Below, piece by piece: positions 12,486-24,581 of a stretch of 64,000 nt of DNA. This DNA is from Hygrocybe punicea (lineage: Eukaryota > Basidiomycota > Agaricomycetes > Agaricales > Hygrophoraceae), in the NCBI GenBank assembly GCA_963556145.1, contig OY744463.1:4650001-4714000 (forward strand). Reading direction: 5' to 3'. The first letter of the stretch is position 1, and each line of letters begins with the position of its first letter. Both the position numbers and the translations under genes were made by a program. The notes under the pieces were generated by a model. The model ran no database searches. It was not told the origin of the DNA and saw only the letters and a list, made by a program, of their open reading frames with translations.

Positions 12486-15160
12486 TCTGGAGCCCACCGC
12501 GAGGATAATTCAGTGTCAAGACACATTCATTCCATTTCCTTTCATCATGTCGCAATAACCCCTGCCGCTGCATTCTACACATCCGACACCCGTTACCCGA
12601 CCTCTTTACATCCGACATCTGATGCCTCAACAATCTGATCTCCAACTATCGCACCATCATTAGGGTTTGATTTTATTACTATCTTCTCTTCTTTTACGAC
12701 CTCAACTGTTCAGTTTCACATACAACTTCGAACCTGCTCTTGTGCGGCCGACCCAACGGCCGTTTACCGCTTTAGGAAACTTGCACAGCCACGACCCGAT
12801 ACACCCTCACTTGTCGACTCCACGTCTCGATCCCCGTCACATCTACCATCCACACTGGTTTTACAACCCCAACGTACTCGGAAACCCACGCCCCATCGAT
12901 TCCGGTCGAAAATCCATGTCCAGAAAGCCCCAAAACAGCCCCAACGACTGCATCCAACAAGGACTGCTGTTTACGCGTAACACACGAAACGGAGATGAAA
13001 TAAGCCACGAAACAGACGGAAAGCGTGTGCCATGCAATGGGTGTTGCATGTGCACTCACAGGTACGCCCTTCATTGTCGTTTCCGCGATAACCATGCAGA
13101 AAAACGCATTCAAACGCGGTCTTCGATGCGTCCAACTGTATCCGCCCCCGTTTGGCCCCCGTTCTCGTCTATGGACTCACCATCGTCCACAGAGGCCAGC
13201 CCGGACCTCTCCCCACCTTCGGAACTCAAGCCGTCCCCAGAAAACCGTGCCGGCGCCCAGCAAACACCATCTTCCACGCATTCCAGCCCATCCCCCACCG
13301 TTTCGTCCCCGTTTCGTCAGCCGCTCGTGCCTATGGCCTTGTCATCGTCTCCAGATTCAAGCCCAGACCCGTCCCCAGCGTATGGACCCACGCAGTTACC
13401 AGAACCCACGTCAGCCTTCAGCAAAACTCCGTTCTCAACCAGTCCCAGCACATCCACCCCTGTTTTGTGCCCGATCACCCCGCATTCGCATCTACGGACT
13501 CGCCATCATCCCCAGATACAAGCCACGACGCATACCTAGCATCTGTGCCCACGCCGTGTCGAAAATGCCACCATCGTCGGTTCCCTCTCATCACCACACA
13601 TCCTACGCCCATCAACCGCGTCCTACGCATCCATATAGGCTCCTAGCATCCCCACAGCGTCCCTCGCGAGTCTGTACCAGCCCCCCCTGCCGTCATCGAG
13701 GCTCCATGACTGTCCCACGTCAGCCCATCTCATGCCCCCACGTACTCGACATCTTCGGCCGCTCATGACCTCGTTGAACCTCCCCGTCGCCTCACACTGC
13801 TTCCCAGAGTCCCACATCGCCCTTCGCGAGCTCTCACGAACCGTCCTCGCTGTCATCGACGCCTCACGCATTGCCACGTCACCCTTCCTTGTGCCTCTCC
13901 ATACTCGGCATCCCCGGCCACTCACATCTTCATTGGACGACCCGCCGCTTCGTGCACCGCTTCCTACGACCCCACGACTCCAGTCACGAGCCCTCATTTG
14001 CCGTCCTCGCCGTTATCCAGCCTCCACGCGTGTCCCACGTCAACCCGCCTCATGCACCCGTCTACTCAATGCCCCCAGCTGCTCACGCCTTCATTGGACC
14101 ACCCACCGCTTCGTACAACCTCCCACAACCCCACAGCGTCCCTTGTAAGTCTGTACGAGCCGCCCCTGCCGTTGTCGAGTCCCCAATGCCACATCACGCG
14201 AACCCGTTTGGTACCCCTGTCTACTCAACGCCCCCGGCCGCTCACGCCCTCGTTGGACCCACCGCTACCTCGTACCGCATCCCAGGGCCACACATTGTCC
14301 GTCGTGACGCTGTACAAGCCGACCCCACTGCCTTCGAGCCATCAATGCTGCGCCACGTCACCCAGCGGCCTACCACCACGTTCCCTCATCCAGGACCAAT
14401 GACCACCACGTATGACCACTTCTACACCCATGTTCACGTCTCCGCACCTCGGCATGACTCCCTACTGTCCCAAACATGTCTGCTCCCATCCCTCGTTGTC
14501 CCACGCAAGCGGCCACGTCACCCCCCGTCAACTCGACCCCCACTTCCCAGCCATTCCCATCCTCGTCCACTCCCCTTCGTCCACCTATGCCCTCGACCAA
14601 CTCCATAACGCCCTCAAGCCCAAATGAAGCCCCATTGGGTTACACCCACGAAACCATGACCACTGGCTGCCCAAACCCATTCCACGACCCGACGCACCCG
14701 TGTCAAAATCCCCACACATATATCCGCCATGAAAGTATCACGAAACGCCACCTGTATCAACCCCCAATCTATCTCCCAGTCCACGTCGTCTCATCCGCCC
14801 ATGACATCCGCCTCCGTCTCCAACATCAACCATCCGTTGCCGCCTCCTCAACCTCTCGCCAGCTTCGAACCACCCCACGCAACCACGATCTATGTCTCGC
14901 AACCCCACATTCGTCCCTAATACACCCACGTCATCTGCCTCCGTCGCCCAATGTTGCCCTATCCCGTACCGCCAACCTTGATCACCCGTCTCCCGCTCCC
15001 CGGCCTCCAGCACCCTTGAACGACCTCACACAACCACGATCCATGTCACGCAACACCACATCCTGTCATATCCGCCCAAGTCATCCGCCTCCATCTCCCA
15101 ATGTCGCCCTATGCCATACCGCCACACCCGACCACCCGTTTACTGCTCCTTCAACAGGGC
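12486..15160 (+). other. left interior of the 13.9-kb element, C-rich, no intact gene
   Basis: This 2.7-kb stretch aligns by eye with 5806-7720 of the smaller element. It carries several overlapping Pro/Ser/Thr-rich open frames (for example 12667-13539 and 13025-13768), none longer than about 290 codons and none with a recognisable domain. Confidence 0.6.
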
Positions 15161-15400
15161 ATTCAGCAAGATATTACCAACTGAGATGGGATGCCTGAAA
15201 ATGAGATCACCCAACTGACTTGGGGATAGCTGAATCAGGCTGAGATATATCCTGGCCCAACTGACATGGTCTAGGCTGAGGTTCTCAGGATATATCCTGG
15301 CCCAACTGACATGGTTCAGGCTGATTTTCTCAGGATATATCCTGGCCCAACTGAGATGGTCTATGCTTATTGAGTCAGGATATATCCTGGGCCAACCATT
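15161..15400 (+). repeat. left terminal inverted repeat with subterminal units
   Basis: Pairs with 22470-22710. It contains four AGGATATATCCT palindromes spaced about 50 bp apart, a layout usual for transposase-binding subterminal repeats. Confidence 0.8.
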
Positions 15401-16399
15401 ACGACTCAGACTGGTTGCACATTCAAACATGACTGTCAAGTTCAGACCAATACTATCCATCCTGATTGTACTCCTGCTATAGATCGTCCCCCACAATTGA
15501 CTAAAATAGAATATGTGTGAGCAGATAGCTTCTTTTCAAAGCTAATCATATGAGCTTGGAGTTTCTTGAGAGGTTCTTTTTGTCAGCCAATGATGGTTAG
15601 TGCAGTGTTCATATGCACTTCAGGCTACCCCCAAGCCTGGGCAACTAGTTTCAACTCACTCCTAGTACTGAACCATCTACATGTTGGTACAAGTACTGGG
15701 CAGCCCTGGGACAAAACCATCATCCCTGGGACCATACATTGGGACATCCCATTGTCCCTGGTCCGGTATATGGGATGGCCCATGGGACGACATTTGGTGT
15801 TGTGGCCCCATGGGACATCCCTACCAGAGGAGGTGTCTGGGGAAATTTGAGATGCCCCTTCCATAGGTATTTAATAGAAAACTCAGAATGATGATAGCAT
15901 CTAGTTGTAAATTTCAAGGCCTTGTCATGGCCACTATAGGTACCATGGGTGCGATAGCATAGTATAAGATTGTACATGCTTATTCTTTTGAGAGTCACAG
16001 AGCTGATTCTCCTTCTGTTGTTTCCACATATAAAGACAGAAGGAGTAGGAGAGGAAAAGGGCTGGAGATTTTGGGTAATGAGATGGGAAAGAGGAGGGTG
16101 TGCTTCTAGTAAACCAATCCCTTGTGCATGTGGCAATCCAAAGCTTGTAGGGGAGTGAGTGAGCAGAGCATGCATAATAAACAAAGAGAAGTGGGGCTAC
16201 ATATGCAGAGGAGGCTGAGCTGAAAATTGAACAAGTGTATTATGAAGAGGATTTGATCAGGATATCAGTGGTTATTACATTATTGGCTGTGCATACAATG
16301 GCTGACTGGGATGCAGATGCAGAGGAGAGATCTAATTTTCAATCTATGTTAAGGTTAGAGTGCTTCTTGAGGAAAGTGGACTTGGGCTTAAAGTAAGGG

Positions 16400-16645
16400 G
16401 ACATCTCACAGAGGCTTGGTTGGGACATCCCTCTCAGCTTCTGGGATATCCTGTGAGCTTGTAGGATGTCCCACAGCCTTCTCTTGGACATTGCTGTCAG
16501 CTTGTGGGACGTCCCACAGCCTTGTCTGGGACATCCCTCTCAGCCCCCAGCCAGCCTGTGGGACATCCCACAGCTTATCTGGGACATCCCTGTCAGCTTG
16601 TGGGACATCACACAGCCTTTTCTGGGATGTCTCACCCTGCTCAGC
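16400..16645 (+). repeat. tandem array around GGGACATCCC palindromes
   Basis: About six units of 40-50 bp, each with a variant of GTGGGACATCCCACAGC followed by TGGGACATCCCTCTCAGC. Related palindromes occur singly at 15715-15830. The array reads open in several frames, giving meaningless peptides. Confidence 0.75.
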
Positions 16646-16794
16646 ATCTGCTAAGTAATCATACCAATAAATCATTATATCATATGTTATAACATAATTT
16701 TAAATAATTTACATTTAGCAACTTACTTAAAATAGACATTGCAAATCACATAATTATTTTGCTTAATTATATACATATCTACATTATATTATCA

Positions 16795-17000
16795 GGGGAT
16801 GAAGGTGGTGGTGGTGGTGGTGGTGGAGAGAAGAGGAGAGGGGGAAATGACCAGGGGGAATGGAGGGGGTGGGCAAGGGGAGAAGGGCAGGAGGTGGGTG
16901 GCAGGGGGTGGCAGGGGGCAGGAGATAGGCAGGGGGAGAAGGGGCAGAGGAGAGGAAAACGGGGGGAAGGGGAGGAAAACGGGGGGGACCTAAAATATTA
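16795..17000 (+). repeat. purine-rich G-run tract
   Basis: About 200 bp almost free of pyrimidines on the plus strand, starting with a (GGT)n run and continuing with many GGG and GGGG runs. No gene. Confidence 0.7.
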
Positions 17001-17745
17001 CATACCAGGGTTACCTACATGTCCACGCCCCTCCACGTCGCCCTTGTTGCCCCCGTCGTCGTTGTCGTTCCCGTCTGGCCCCGTTCCCATTCGTGTTGCC
17101 ATAGCCGTCCCATTTGCTGTCCCTCGCCATTTCCGTCCTCGCCATCCCCATTGTCGTCGTCCTCGTTGTCGCGGTCTCCGTTGTCGTCATCCTGTTCCCT
17201 CGTCCCAGCCGTCCTCATTTCTGTTGCCTGTTGTCACCGACCCTGTTCCCGTCCTCGCTGTCCTTGTCGTCGTCCTCATCGTCCCCATCCTCGTTGTCGT
17301 CGTTGTCCCCGTTCCTGTGTGGTGGCCCACGGCCATCGGCCCTGTGCCGTTGGAGTAGTGGGACCTGCCAGTCATGTGACCAGGCTCCCACGGTTGACCT
17401 AGTTAGTAGCCTTCCCGATGTAGTAGTCAGTCCAGCATCCTATCCATCCCGTCTTACCTCTCGAGTCCTGCGTGAGCCCCTGGAGAGGTACCTTGGTACC
17501 TCTCCACCATTCATGTTGTCGTTGCCGTCCCGTTTGCCGTCCCGTCCTTGCCGTTTCCATCCTCATCATCCCTGTTGCCGTCATCCGCGTTGTCCCGGTC
17601 TCATTGTCCTCGTCATCCCGTTCCCTCGTCGTTTCCATCGCCTGTCGTCCATTGCCCCCGTCCCCATCCCCGTGCTCACTGTCCTCGTCGTCATCCTCGT
17701 CATCGTCCCCGTCGTCCTCGTCGTCCCCATTGCCGTCGTCCCCGT

Positions 17746-18331
17746 TGTAGAGGCTCCGGGCCATCTGGACCCGAATTCTCTTCATATCCCACATCGTCCC
17801 CGTCCATTCCCATTCATGTATCGTCGATTCCGCCCGATTCTGGTCGTTTCCATTGATTCCGCTCTGGATTCCGCCTCCGGATTCGTTCCTACATGCACTG
17901 CAATGTCTCTAACGACCCGGAATCAGTATGTTTATAGTCATATATCATGTATCTACGTTTCCCGTCTCCTAGTACATAGCATTCCTCCACTCCACTCCTC
18001 TCCTATCAGTTACAGCCTTCGGTTGTAGTACATAGTTACTACAGCACAGGATCTTTCCCAGTAGTATAAAAGATGTACTCTTATACTACAACCATATAGA
18101 AAATACAGGTTATCGCTCCCCTTCAGTTCTATTTCTTAGTCCTCGCTTCGTATCGTCTCCATATTAGTCTTCGTAACTCCACTCCCTACACTTCCCCTCT
18201 GATCCAGAACCCCTGGATTCGGGTTGGATTGATTAGACACTACAAAGACACTAAACTCCTCTGATCACTTCTTAGCTGATCACCCTTTTCGTAGATTCCC
18301 ATTCGGGTCTACAACCAAACTTGCCGTCACA
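17746..18331 (+). mobile_element. solo LTR, family C
   Basis: Starts TGTAGAGGCTCCGGGCC and ends TTGCCGTCACA; flanked on both sides by CCGT (17742-17745 and 18332-18335), a perfect 4-bp target duplication. A second copy is at 32827-33432. It interrupts the low-complexity left arm of the palindrome-bearing region. Confidence 0.82.
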
Positions 18332-18340
18332 CCGTTGCCG

Positions 18341-20090
18341 TTGTCCTTGTTGTCTCGGGCTCCGTGGTCCTTGTGGTCCCGTTCCCCCATCCCCGTCGTC
18401 CTCATTTCCGTTGTCCATTGTCCCTGTCCCCATCCCCATGCCTGCTGCCCATGCCCGCTGTCTTCGTCTTTGTTGCCCCTGCCCGTTGTCATCTTCCCAT
18501 TGTCATGGTTCCCGGTTACCATCGTCGTATTCCCCTTTCACGCCATCGTCACATTCGTTCGTTCACCCCGTCGTCGTCATTCCCGTCGTCCTCGGTCTTG
18601 CTATTGTGGTCATCCTGGGTTGCTCCCGTTCATGGCAGCATCCTCCATCTCCTTGTCGCCTGCACCGCGTCTACTTGTTGTTGCTGTTGCGTTCGCGTTC
18701 GTTTGGTGCGGCAAAGAAAACCTAAAACGGTTTATTAATAATTAGTTAGTAGAATAAATGAAAAGGATAAATGGAAGACTTACCTGGGGTGCTCTGGCAT
18801 CCGCACCTGTTGTCGTGTCGTTGTTGAAAACGACAAGTGTTGTTGAAGTCGCGCGCGAGAATTTCAACCAAAATTTGCCGATATCCAAAATGGGGTCGAG
18901 TTGCCATATATAGGGAAGAGTGGCTGGATTTTCTTATTATTATTATATATACTACAAAACCTCAATGGTCAGGGCAACACCCTGAAGAGATGTAGGTATG
19001 ATATACCTACCCCGAGAGGAGTTTTTGTATTTTATTTCATTTTATATTGGGAGATATTCACAATGCATTTTATGCCTCTGCCAAAATTGGACCCTTAAAC
19101 ACCTAACTTTGCGAGTACACGTCTGAAAAATCCAAAATTAATTCTAGGAGTACTAAGGAAGGTGTACATTGTGTTCCAGACAAGTGCCTGGTAGTTGGTG
19201 TGGCAAGGAATGTGTTGTAGCCAAAATTGATTTGGAGCTTTGCGGACAATCAAAAGTCCGTATAAGCAGACACAATCATGAATGGAAGGTGAGTGACAAG
19301 TTCATCACATTTTGGCTCCAACACATTCCCTGCCACACCAACTACCAGGCACTTGTCTGGAACACAATGTACACCTTCCTTAGTACTCCTAGAATTAATT
19401 TTGGATTTTTCAGACATGTACTCGCAAAGTTAGGTGTTTAAGGGTCCAATTTTGGCAGAGGCATAAAATGCATTGTGAATATCTCCCAATATAAAATGAA
19501 ATAAAATACAAAAACTCCTCTCGGGGTAGGTATATCATACCTACATCTCTTCAGGGTGTTGCCCTGGCCATTGAGGTTTTGTAGTATATATAATAATAAT
19601 AAGAAAATCCAGCCACTCTTCCCTATATGGCAACTCAACCCCGTTTTGGATATCGGCAAATTCCTGTTGAAATTCCCACGCGCGACTTCAACAACACGAC
19701 AACGGGTGTGGATGCCAAAGCACCGCAGGTAAGTATTCTATTTATCTTGTTCATTTATTCTACTGATTATTTAAACACTTGTAGGATTTTTTTCCCGCAC
19801 CCTCGTGCCAAATGAACGTGAACAAGGCAACAGCAACAAGTGGACGTGGATGCAGGCGACAAGGAGACAGCGGACACAGGATGACACAGGACGACTGGGA
19901 TGCGGACGATGGGGTAAACGAACGAACGTGACGACGGTGCGAAAGGGGAATACAACAACGGGAACCGGGAACCACGACAACAGGCAGGGGCAACGAAGAC
20001 GAGGACAGCGGGCACGGGCACGGGCATGGGGACGACGGAAATGAGGACGACCGGGACAGCAGAACGGGATGACGAGGACCACGGAGCCCA
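18341..20090. repeat. large inverted repeat (two arms of about 0.8-0.9 kb, short spacer)
   Basis: 18341-19225 and 19310-20090 are inverted copies. The inner parts are nearly identical (for example the TGGTAGTTGGTGTGGCA block at 19190 and its complement at 19330). The outer, Val/Pro-coding C-rich parts are more diverged. The spacer is only about 80 bp. This would extrude as a long hairpin and looks like a foldback element. Confidence 0.8.
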
Positions 20091-20099
20091 ACAATGACG

Positions 20100-20700
20100 A
20101 CGATGGCCCCGCCAACACCAACAGGGTGGCCAATGCCCAACAATGCTGATGACGGCCCCACCACGCCCAACAGGGCGGCCAATGCCCAACCATGACAACG
20201 ACGGCCCCACTAATGCCCTAAAGACCCCCAACGAAGACGGTGGCCTCAACACTGCCCAAGCCACACCCAACAGGGCCACCAATGCCCCACCAATGCCCCA
20301 AAGCTGCCAATGCCCAACAACGATGGTGACGGCCTCACAAAGGCCCCCAACGATGATGGCGGCCCCAACAACACCCAAGCCACACCCAACAGGGCCGCCA
20401 ATGCCCCACCAATGCCCCACCAACGCCAAAGGGCTGCCAACGCCCAATGACAACGACAATGGCCCCACCAATGCCCAAAGGGGCCCTCAACGACGACTGG
20501 GGTTCCAACAACACCCAAGCCACACCCAATAGGGCCACCAACGCCCAACAACAACGCCGACGGCCCCACCAACGCCCAATGACAATGGCAATGGCCCCAC
20601 CAATGCCGTAAAGGGCCCCCAGCCAACGCCCAATGGCCCCACTGACGCCCAACACGGCCCAACAACGACGGCGATGGCCCTCACGGCCCCAATGACAAGC
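20100..20700 (+). repeat. minisatellite, CCAACAACGACG/CCCCACCAATGCC type
   Basis: About 600 bp of irregular tandem units built from GCCCAACAACGACGG and CCCCACCAATGCC. The minus strand stays open for over 200 codons as a Gly/Val/Trp-rich product that is clearly repeat-derived. Confidence 0.75.
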
Positions 20701-20759
20701 CCACCAGTAGGGCATCAACACCTCGTGAAACACGCCGCCGCATCAATTGATGCGTGTGC

Positions 20760-22380
20760 CGGCTTCGCGAGGTATGTAGCCATCTTACTGGGTGTGGGAC
20801 TGATGCCAGCAACATCAGAATGTTCCCTTATAATAAGCTTAAATATATAAGATTGCTTAGAATAAAATTAAAACTACATGACTACATATACTAGGACCTT
20901 TAAAGTCACCAACCCCAGACCCATGCCCAAGGAATAGTGGAGAGGCCACCCTCCCCACTGGTGACAGTCAAGGCTAGAATTGAATGCTCACAACCATCCA
21001 GAGGCTGCACCCAAACCAGGACTTCCGTGCCCTGGCATCAAGCAGAGAAATTCGGCTCTCTCTGCCGGGGTGAGTGGACTGGAAGTTGAAGAGCACTGGG
21101 GGCCAAACATGAAGGTTTTGGGGTTTTTAATTGAAACTGAACAATCACATGATCTTAAACATGTGATTTTTGACGTGGCTAATTCCCAATCACATGACCT
21201 TAAACATGTGATTTTTGACGTGAGAATTAGCTATGTCACTTATGAGTTTACTCCAAGTCTGAGTTACTACACTAGCAATCTTGCACAAACTCTGTTTCAA
21301 CTTTCTGAAGTTCATTCAAGCTCTTACCCACTCTTACCCTCTAGTCTACCATATACTGAACAATTGCCTGAGCTACTGAGGAAATTTAGACAATTCTCAA
21401 GGCCACTACAACAAATATGTTCCTACCACAAACTGCTAATATTGTTTTGGAAAAAGAATGATGCAAAGGTGGACTTGTTAAAATTGTTCTACTTGTACTG
21501 GGATTGAAGGAATGGGGAATTCAAATTCATGGGAAGGCAGCACATGAAAAATGGATAAAAGTTCAGCTAGAGGTAAAGTCAGTGTTTCAGAAAATTCTAT
21601 CTGCTGAAAAATTGTAAGTGATTATTGGTGGATATGGTCAATAAAAACACTAATATCAGAAATTAGAAAGGAGTCTAAAATGCATATGGATTAAGAAGAG
21701 GCAAATGAGGAGGGCCATCAAAAAAGAAATGACAAGGCATACATATTTATGGCTATTTGCAGGTATTTTGGCACATGTGAAATAATCACAAGATTTTGAT
21801 GTTGAAAACATCAAAATTTAACTCTCTCAGTTTTCAGCAGAATCAGATGATTAGATTGGCTCACTTGTAGAGCAATAACAAATGCATAAAAATCCACATG
21901 TTGAATATAGTCATTTATAAGCCAAACTGAGTATATATCAAACAAATTATTTCATTTGTATTACTAGCAGCTAGGAATCAGAATGTACTGCAATTTTGCC
22001 TATCTAATCACCTGATCCTGCCCAAACCCAAAGGAGTTAAAATTGAAATGTTGAAAACATCATAAATTTGTGATTATATTACATGTGCCAAAATAACTGC
22101 AAATAGCAATGATTTCTCTACAAGTAATGAACAGAAATAGGGGTTCTATCATTCTGTGAATGTAATGAGAATAGAAACATGAAATATGGAACTTATAAAT
22201 TGTATGTTGAAGTATATGATACTTTGTAAAGAATACACAGTGGTATTATCTTTTTTGATGAATATAAATCTGTAAATAGCAGAAAATAAATAGTGAATTA
22301 ATTATATAAACCAAACGATAATATTCACCAGAAATTTTACATTTGTGGAGGTGCATCAGCCTAGAAAATAGTGGGTGCAG
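20760..22380. other. AT-rich, gene-free right part of the TIR element
   Basis: About 1.6 kb with lower GC than its surroundings. A 175-codon open frame at 20980-21507 has no recognisable domain and contains a direct duplication of a CACATGA(T/C)CTTAAACATGTG motif (21145-21220). I see no gene. Confidence 0.55.
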
Positions 22381-22710
22381 GAGATATGCTGATAACATCA
22401 GCCTAGACCATCCCAGTGGGGCCTGAAGTTATCCTGGGAAATCAGCCTAGATCATCCCAGTTGGGTCAGGATATATCCTGAGAAAATCAGCCTAGATCAA
22501 ATCAGCCTGAACCATGTCAGTTGGGCCAGGATATATCCTGAGAAATTCAGCCTGAACCATGTCAGTTGGACCAGGATATATCCTGAGAACCTCAGCCTAG
22601 ACCATGTCAGTTGGGCCAGGATATATCTCAGCCTGATTCAGCTATCCCCAAGTCAGTTGGGTGATCTCATTTTCAGGCATCCCATCTCAGTTGGTAATAT
22701 CTTGCTGAAT
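22380..22710 (-). repeat. right terminal inverted repeat with subterminal units
   Basis: Reverse complement of 15161-15400 with one or two extra subterminal units and some shortened ones (22400-22500). Ends …TTGCTGAAT. Confidence 0.8.
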
Positions 22711-24581
22711 CTGGTGCCTTCGACCTATTGCCACCTCGAACGGCCCCATGTAATCACGGTCGACCCACGCAGCCCCACACTCACCTTTGTTGCCCCCAAA
22801 TTGAGTCCCTTTGCTAGTCAAGACACCTCCATTGTCAGATCCACCACCCGGAACGCCCCAAACGTGTCGACAGCACCCAAAGCACAACTGAACGCCCTTC
22901 AGTGTCCATGCCACACCTGTCTGCAATCTAACAAAGCCCAATATCGTCACCATATGAACCCACCACAGAATTGACACCTGTTCTTAGTCCCCACACCCAA
23001 CTACCCGTTCTCGACATAGCCATCACCGCATTTCGACAAAGCAAACACCCGACTACGAATCCAGATGCATTCCCATCACCCGACTACGATCCCGCGGCAT
23101 CCAGTCCCGGTTCCGGCTCAATTCGAGCACCAGCGCTCGATTCGAGCATCTGCTTCCGGTTCTGGTTTCACATCCCGTAGCTGCCACCTTCGCACCCCCA
23201 TACCCACTAAACCTGACCCTACGAAAACCCCATCACCATCCATTGGCATAAGAATTATATACATGGATAGATTAAATAAATAAAAAGAAAGAAAAACGTC
23301 AGAGATAAAAGAAAGATAAAAAGAAACACACTCGTTCCCGACACACCCGGCACCCGCATAATCCACCCGACGCACCCGACACACCCACTTATGAATCCGT
23401 CGCACCCAATGAACCCACTTACGAACCCGACACACCCACTTATGAATCCGTCGCACCCAATGAACCCACTTACGAACCCGACACACCCACTTATGAACCC
23501 ACCATACCCGCTCCCACCCCAATGCACCACTACCCTCATTCCCCACGCACCCGACTCATCCGCTCGCCCACCGACATCAATCTCTGCTCTCCGTGACCCA
23601 CCGTTTCCGCCACCGTTTCGACCCAGACACAACGTTCCCTGTCTCGGCTTCGATTCCCAACCCACCCGATTTTATATTTCAGTTCCATGGGGGAGAATGC
23701 TTCCCCACGGGTCCAAGCCAGTGCTGAACCACCTAGTATGAGGCTGATTTCACATCCGTTGATTATCGCCCCCATATTAGTATTGACATATTGAACCTCC
23801 GCCGCTGTCTATCGAACCTCCACCGTCGTCTATCGAACCTCCGCCATCGTATATTGAACCTCCGTTGTCATCCATCGAACCTCCATTGTCGTCATATCGT
23901 ATTGAACCTCCGCCGTCGTCATATCATGTCTACCGTCATCACCGTATCTCTATGCCCATGTCACCAAGCTTACTGTTTTATGCTTTCCGCAACCTATGCC
24001 ACCGTTTCCGCCACCCGTTGACACAGCCACCAAAGCCGCCAACCCTAACTCGACCCGCCTACATCATCTTTGTCATCCGCTTGCATTTTATTTCATTTCC
24101 GCTTATGCTCTATTTGTTTCCGCTCATGCATTCATTGTTTCCATCACCCGCCCCCAATCCGATTTCAAGTTTGATTTTATCCTGATGTCATTTCTATTGC
24201 TTTCTTTCCTTCCCGATCCCCAACATTTATTTATTTTCTCATCTATTTTGCGTTCTGCTCTCTATTTGTCCCGTTTTTGTAGCTTTCCATCTCTTCTTTT
24301 ATTTCCGCTCAGTTCCCTTTTCCACCCGTTCTATGTACTTTGTTTCCTTTTGCTCAACACCATCTTCACCCACTTTGTTCTCTCCTCCCTGCTCTCCGCC
24401 TCCGACCCTCCATCGAGTTCTGCTAGTCACTGTCCACTGTCCCCGTTCACGTCATCCATGACCCACCTCATCCTGTCGAACCCGATTCCGCAACCACTAT
24501 GTCGGCCTCATCGTACACTTCCACATCTCAAGTCCACGTAGTATCGACCAGGGATGGTCTTTATTAAAAGTACCCTGGAGA
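22711..24581 (+). other. right interior of the 13.9-kb element with two tandem arrays
   Basis: Homologous to about 7720-9371 of the smaller element. It contains a 51-bp repeat (about 2.5 units, 23380-23510, encoding an MNPSHPMNPLTNPTHPL-like unit) that is not expanded in the smaller element, and a short version of the 21-bp array at 23786-23935. No gene recognised. Confidence 0.65.

Larger units (their letters stand above)
15161..22710. mobile_element. large terminal-inverted-repeat element without transposase, 7550 bp
   Basis: The left end (ATTCAGCAAGATATTACCA…) and the reverse complement of the right end match almost perfectly for about 215 bp. Both subterminal regions contain tandem copies of a roughly 49-bp unit with the palindrome AGGATATATCCT followed by GGCCCAACTGACATGG. 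No transposase is seen. The interior holds short tandem arrays, a solo LTR at 17746-18331, an inverted repeat at about 18341-20090, a minisatellite and an AT-rich tail. No clean target duplication is visible (flanks …CAACAGGGC and CTGGTGCC…), so the superfamily stays open. Confidence 0.7.

Noticed and set aside
15161..15170. Target-site duplication for the 7.55-kb TIR element
   Set aside because: Flanks CAACAGGGC and CTGGTGCC share no 2-, 5-, 8- or 9-bp repeat that I can see.
17114..18028. 304-codon plus-strand ORF rich in Val, Pro and Ser
   Set aside because: It crosses the start of a solo LTR with its target duplication and is made of CCGTTGTCGTC-type simple sequence; the open frame is compositional.
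19767..20471. 234-codon minus-strand Gly/Val/Trp-rich ORF
   Set aside because: It covers a minisatellite and one arm of a palindrome; no domain and no unique sequence.
20930..21000. tRNA-like box B motif suggesting a SINE
   Set aside because: The match to GGTTCGANTCC is poor and no box A is found at the right spacing.
20980..21507. 175-codon ORF as a possible transposase fragment
   Set aside because: No catalytic motif or recognised domain, and it contains an internal direct duplication.
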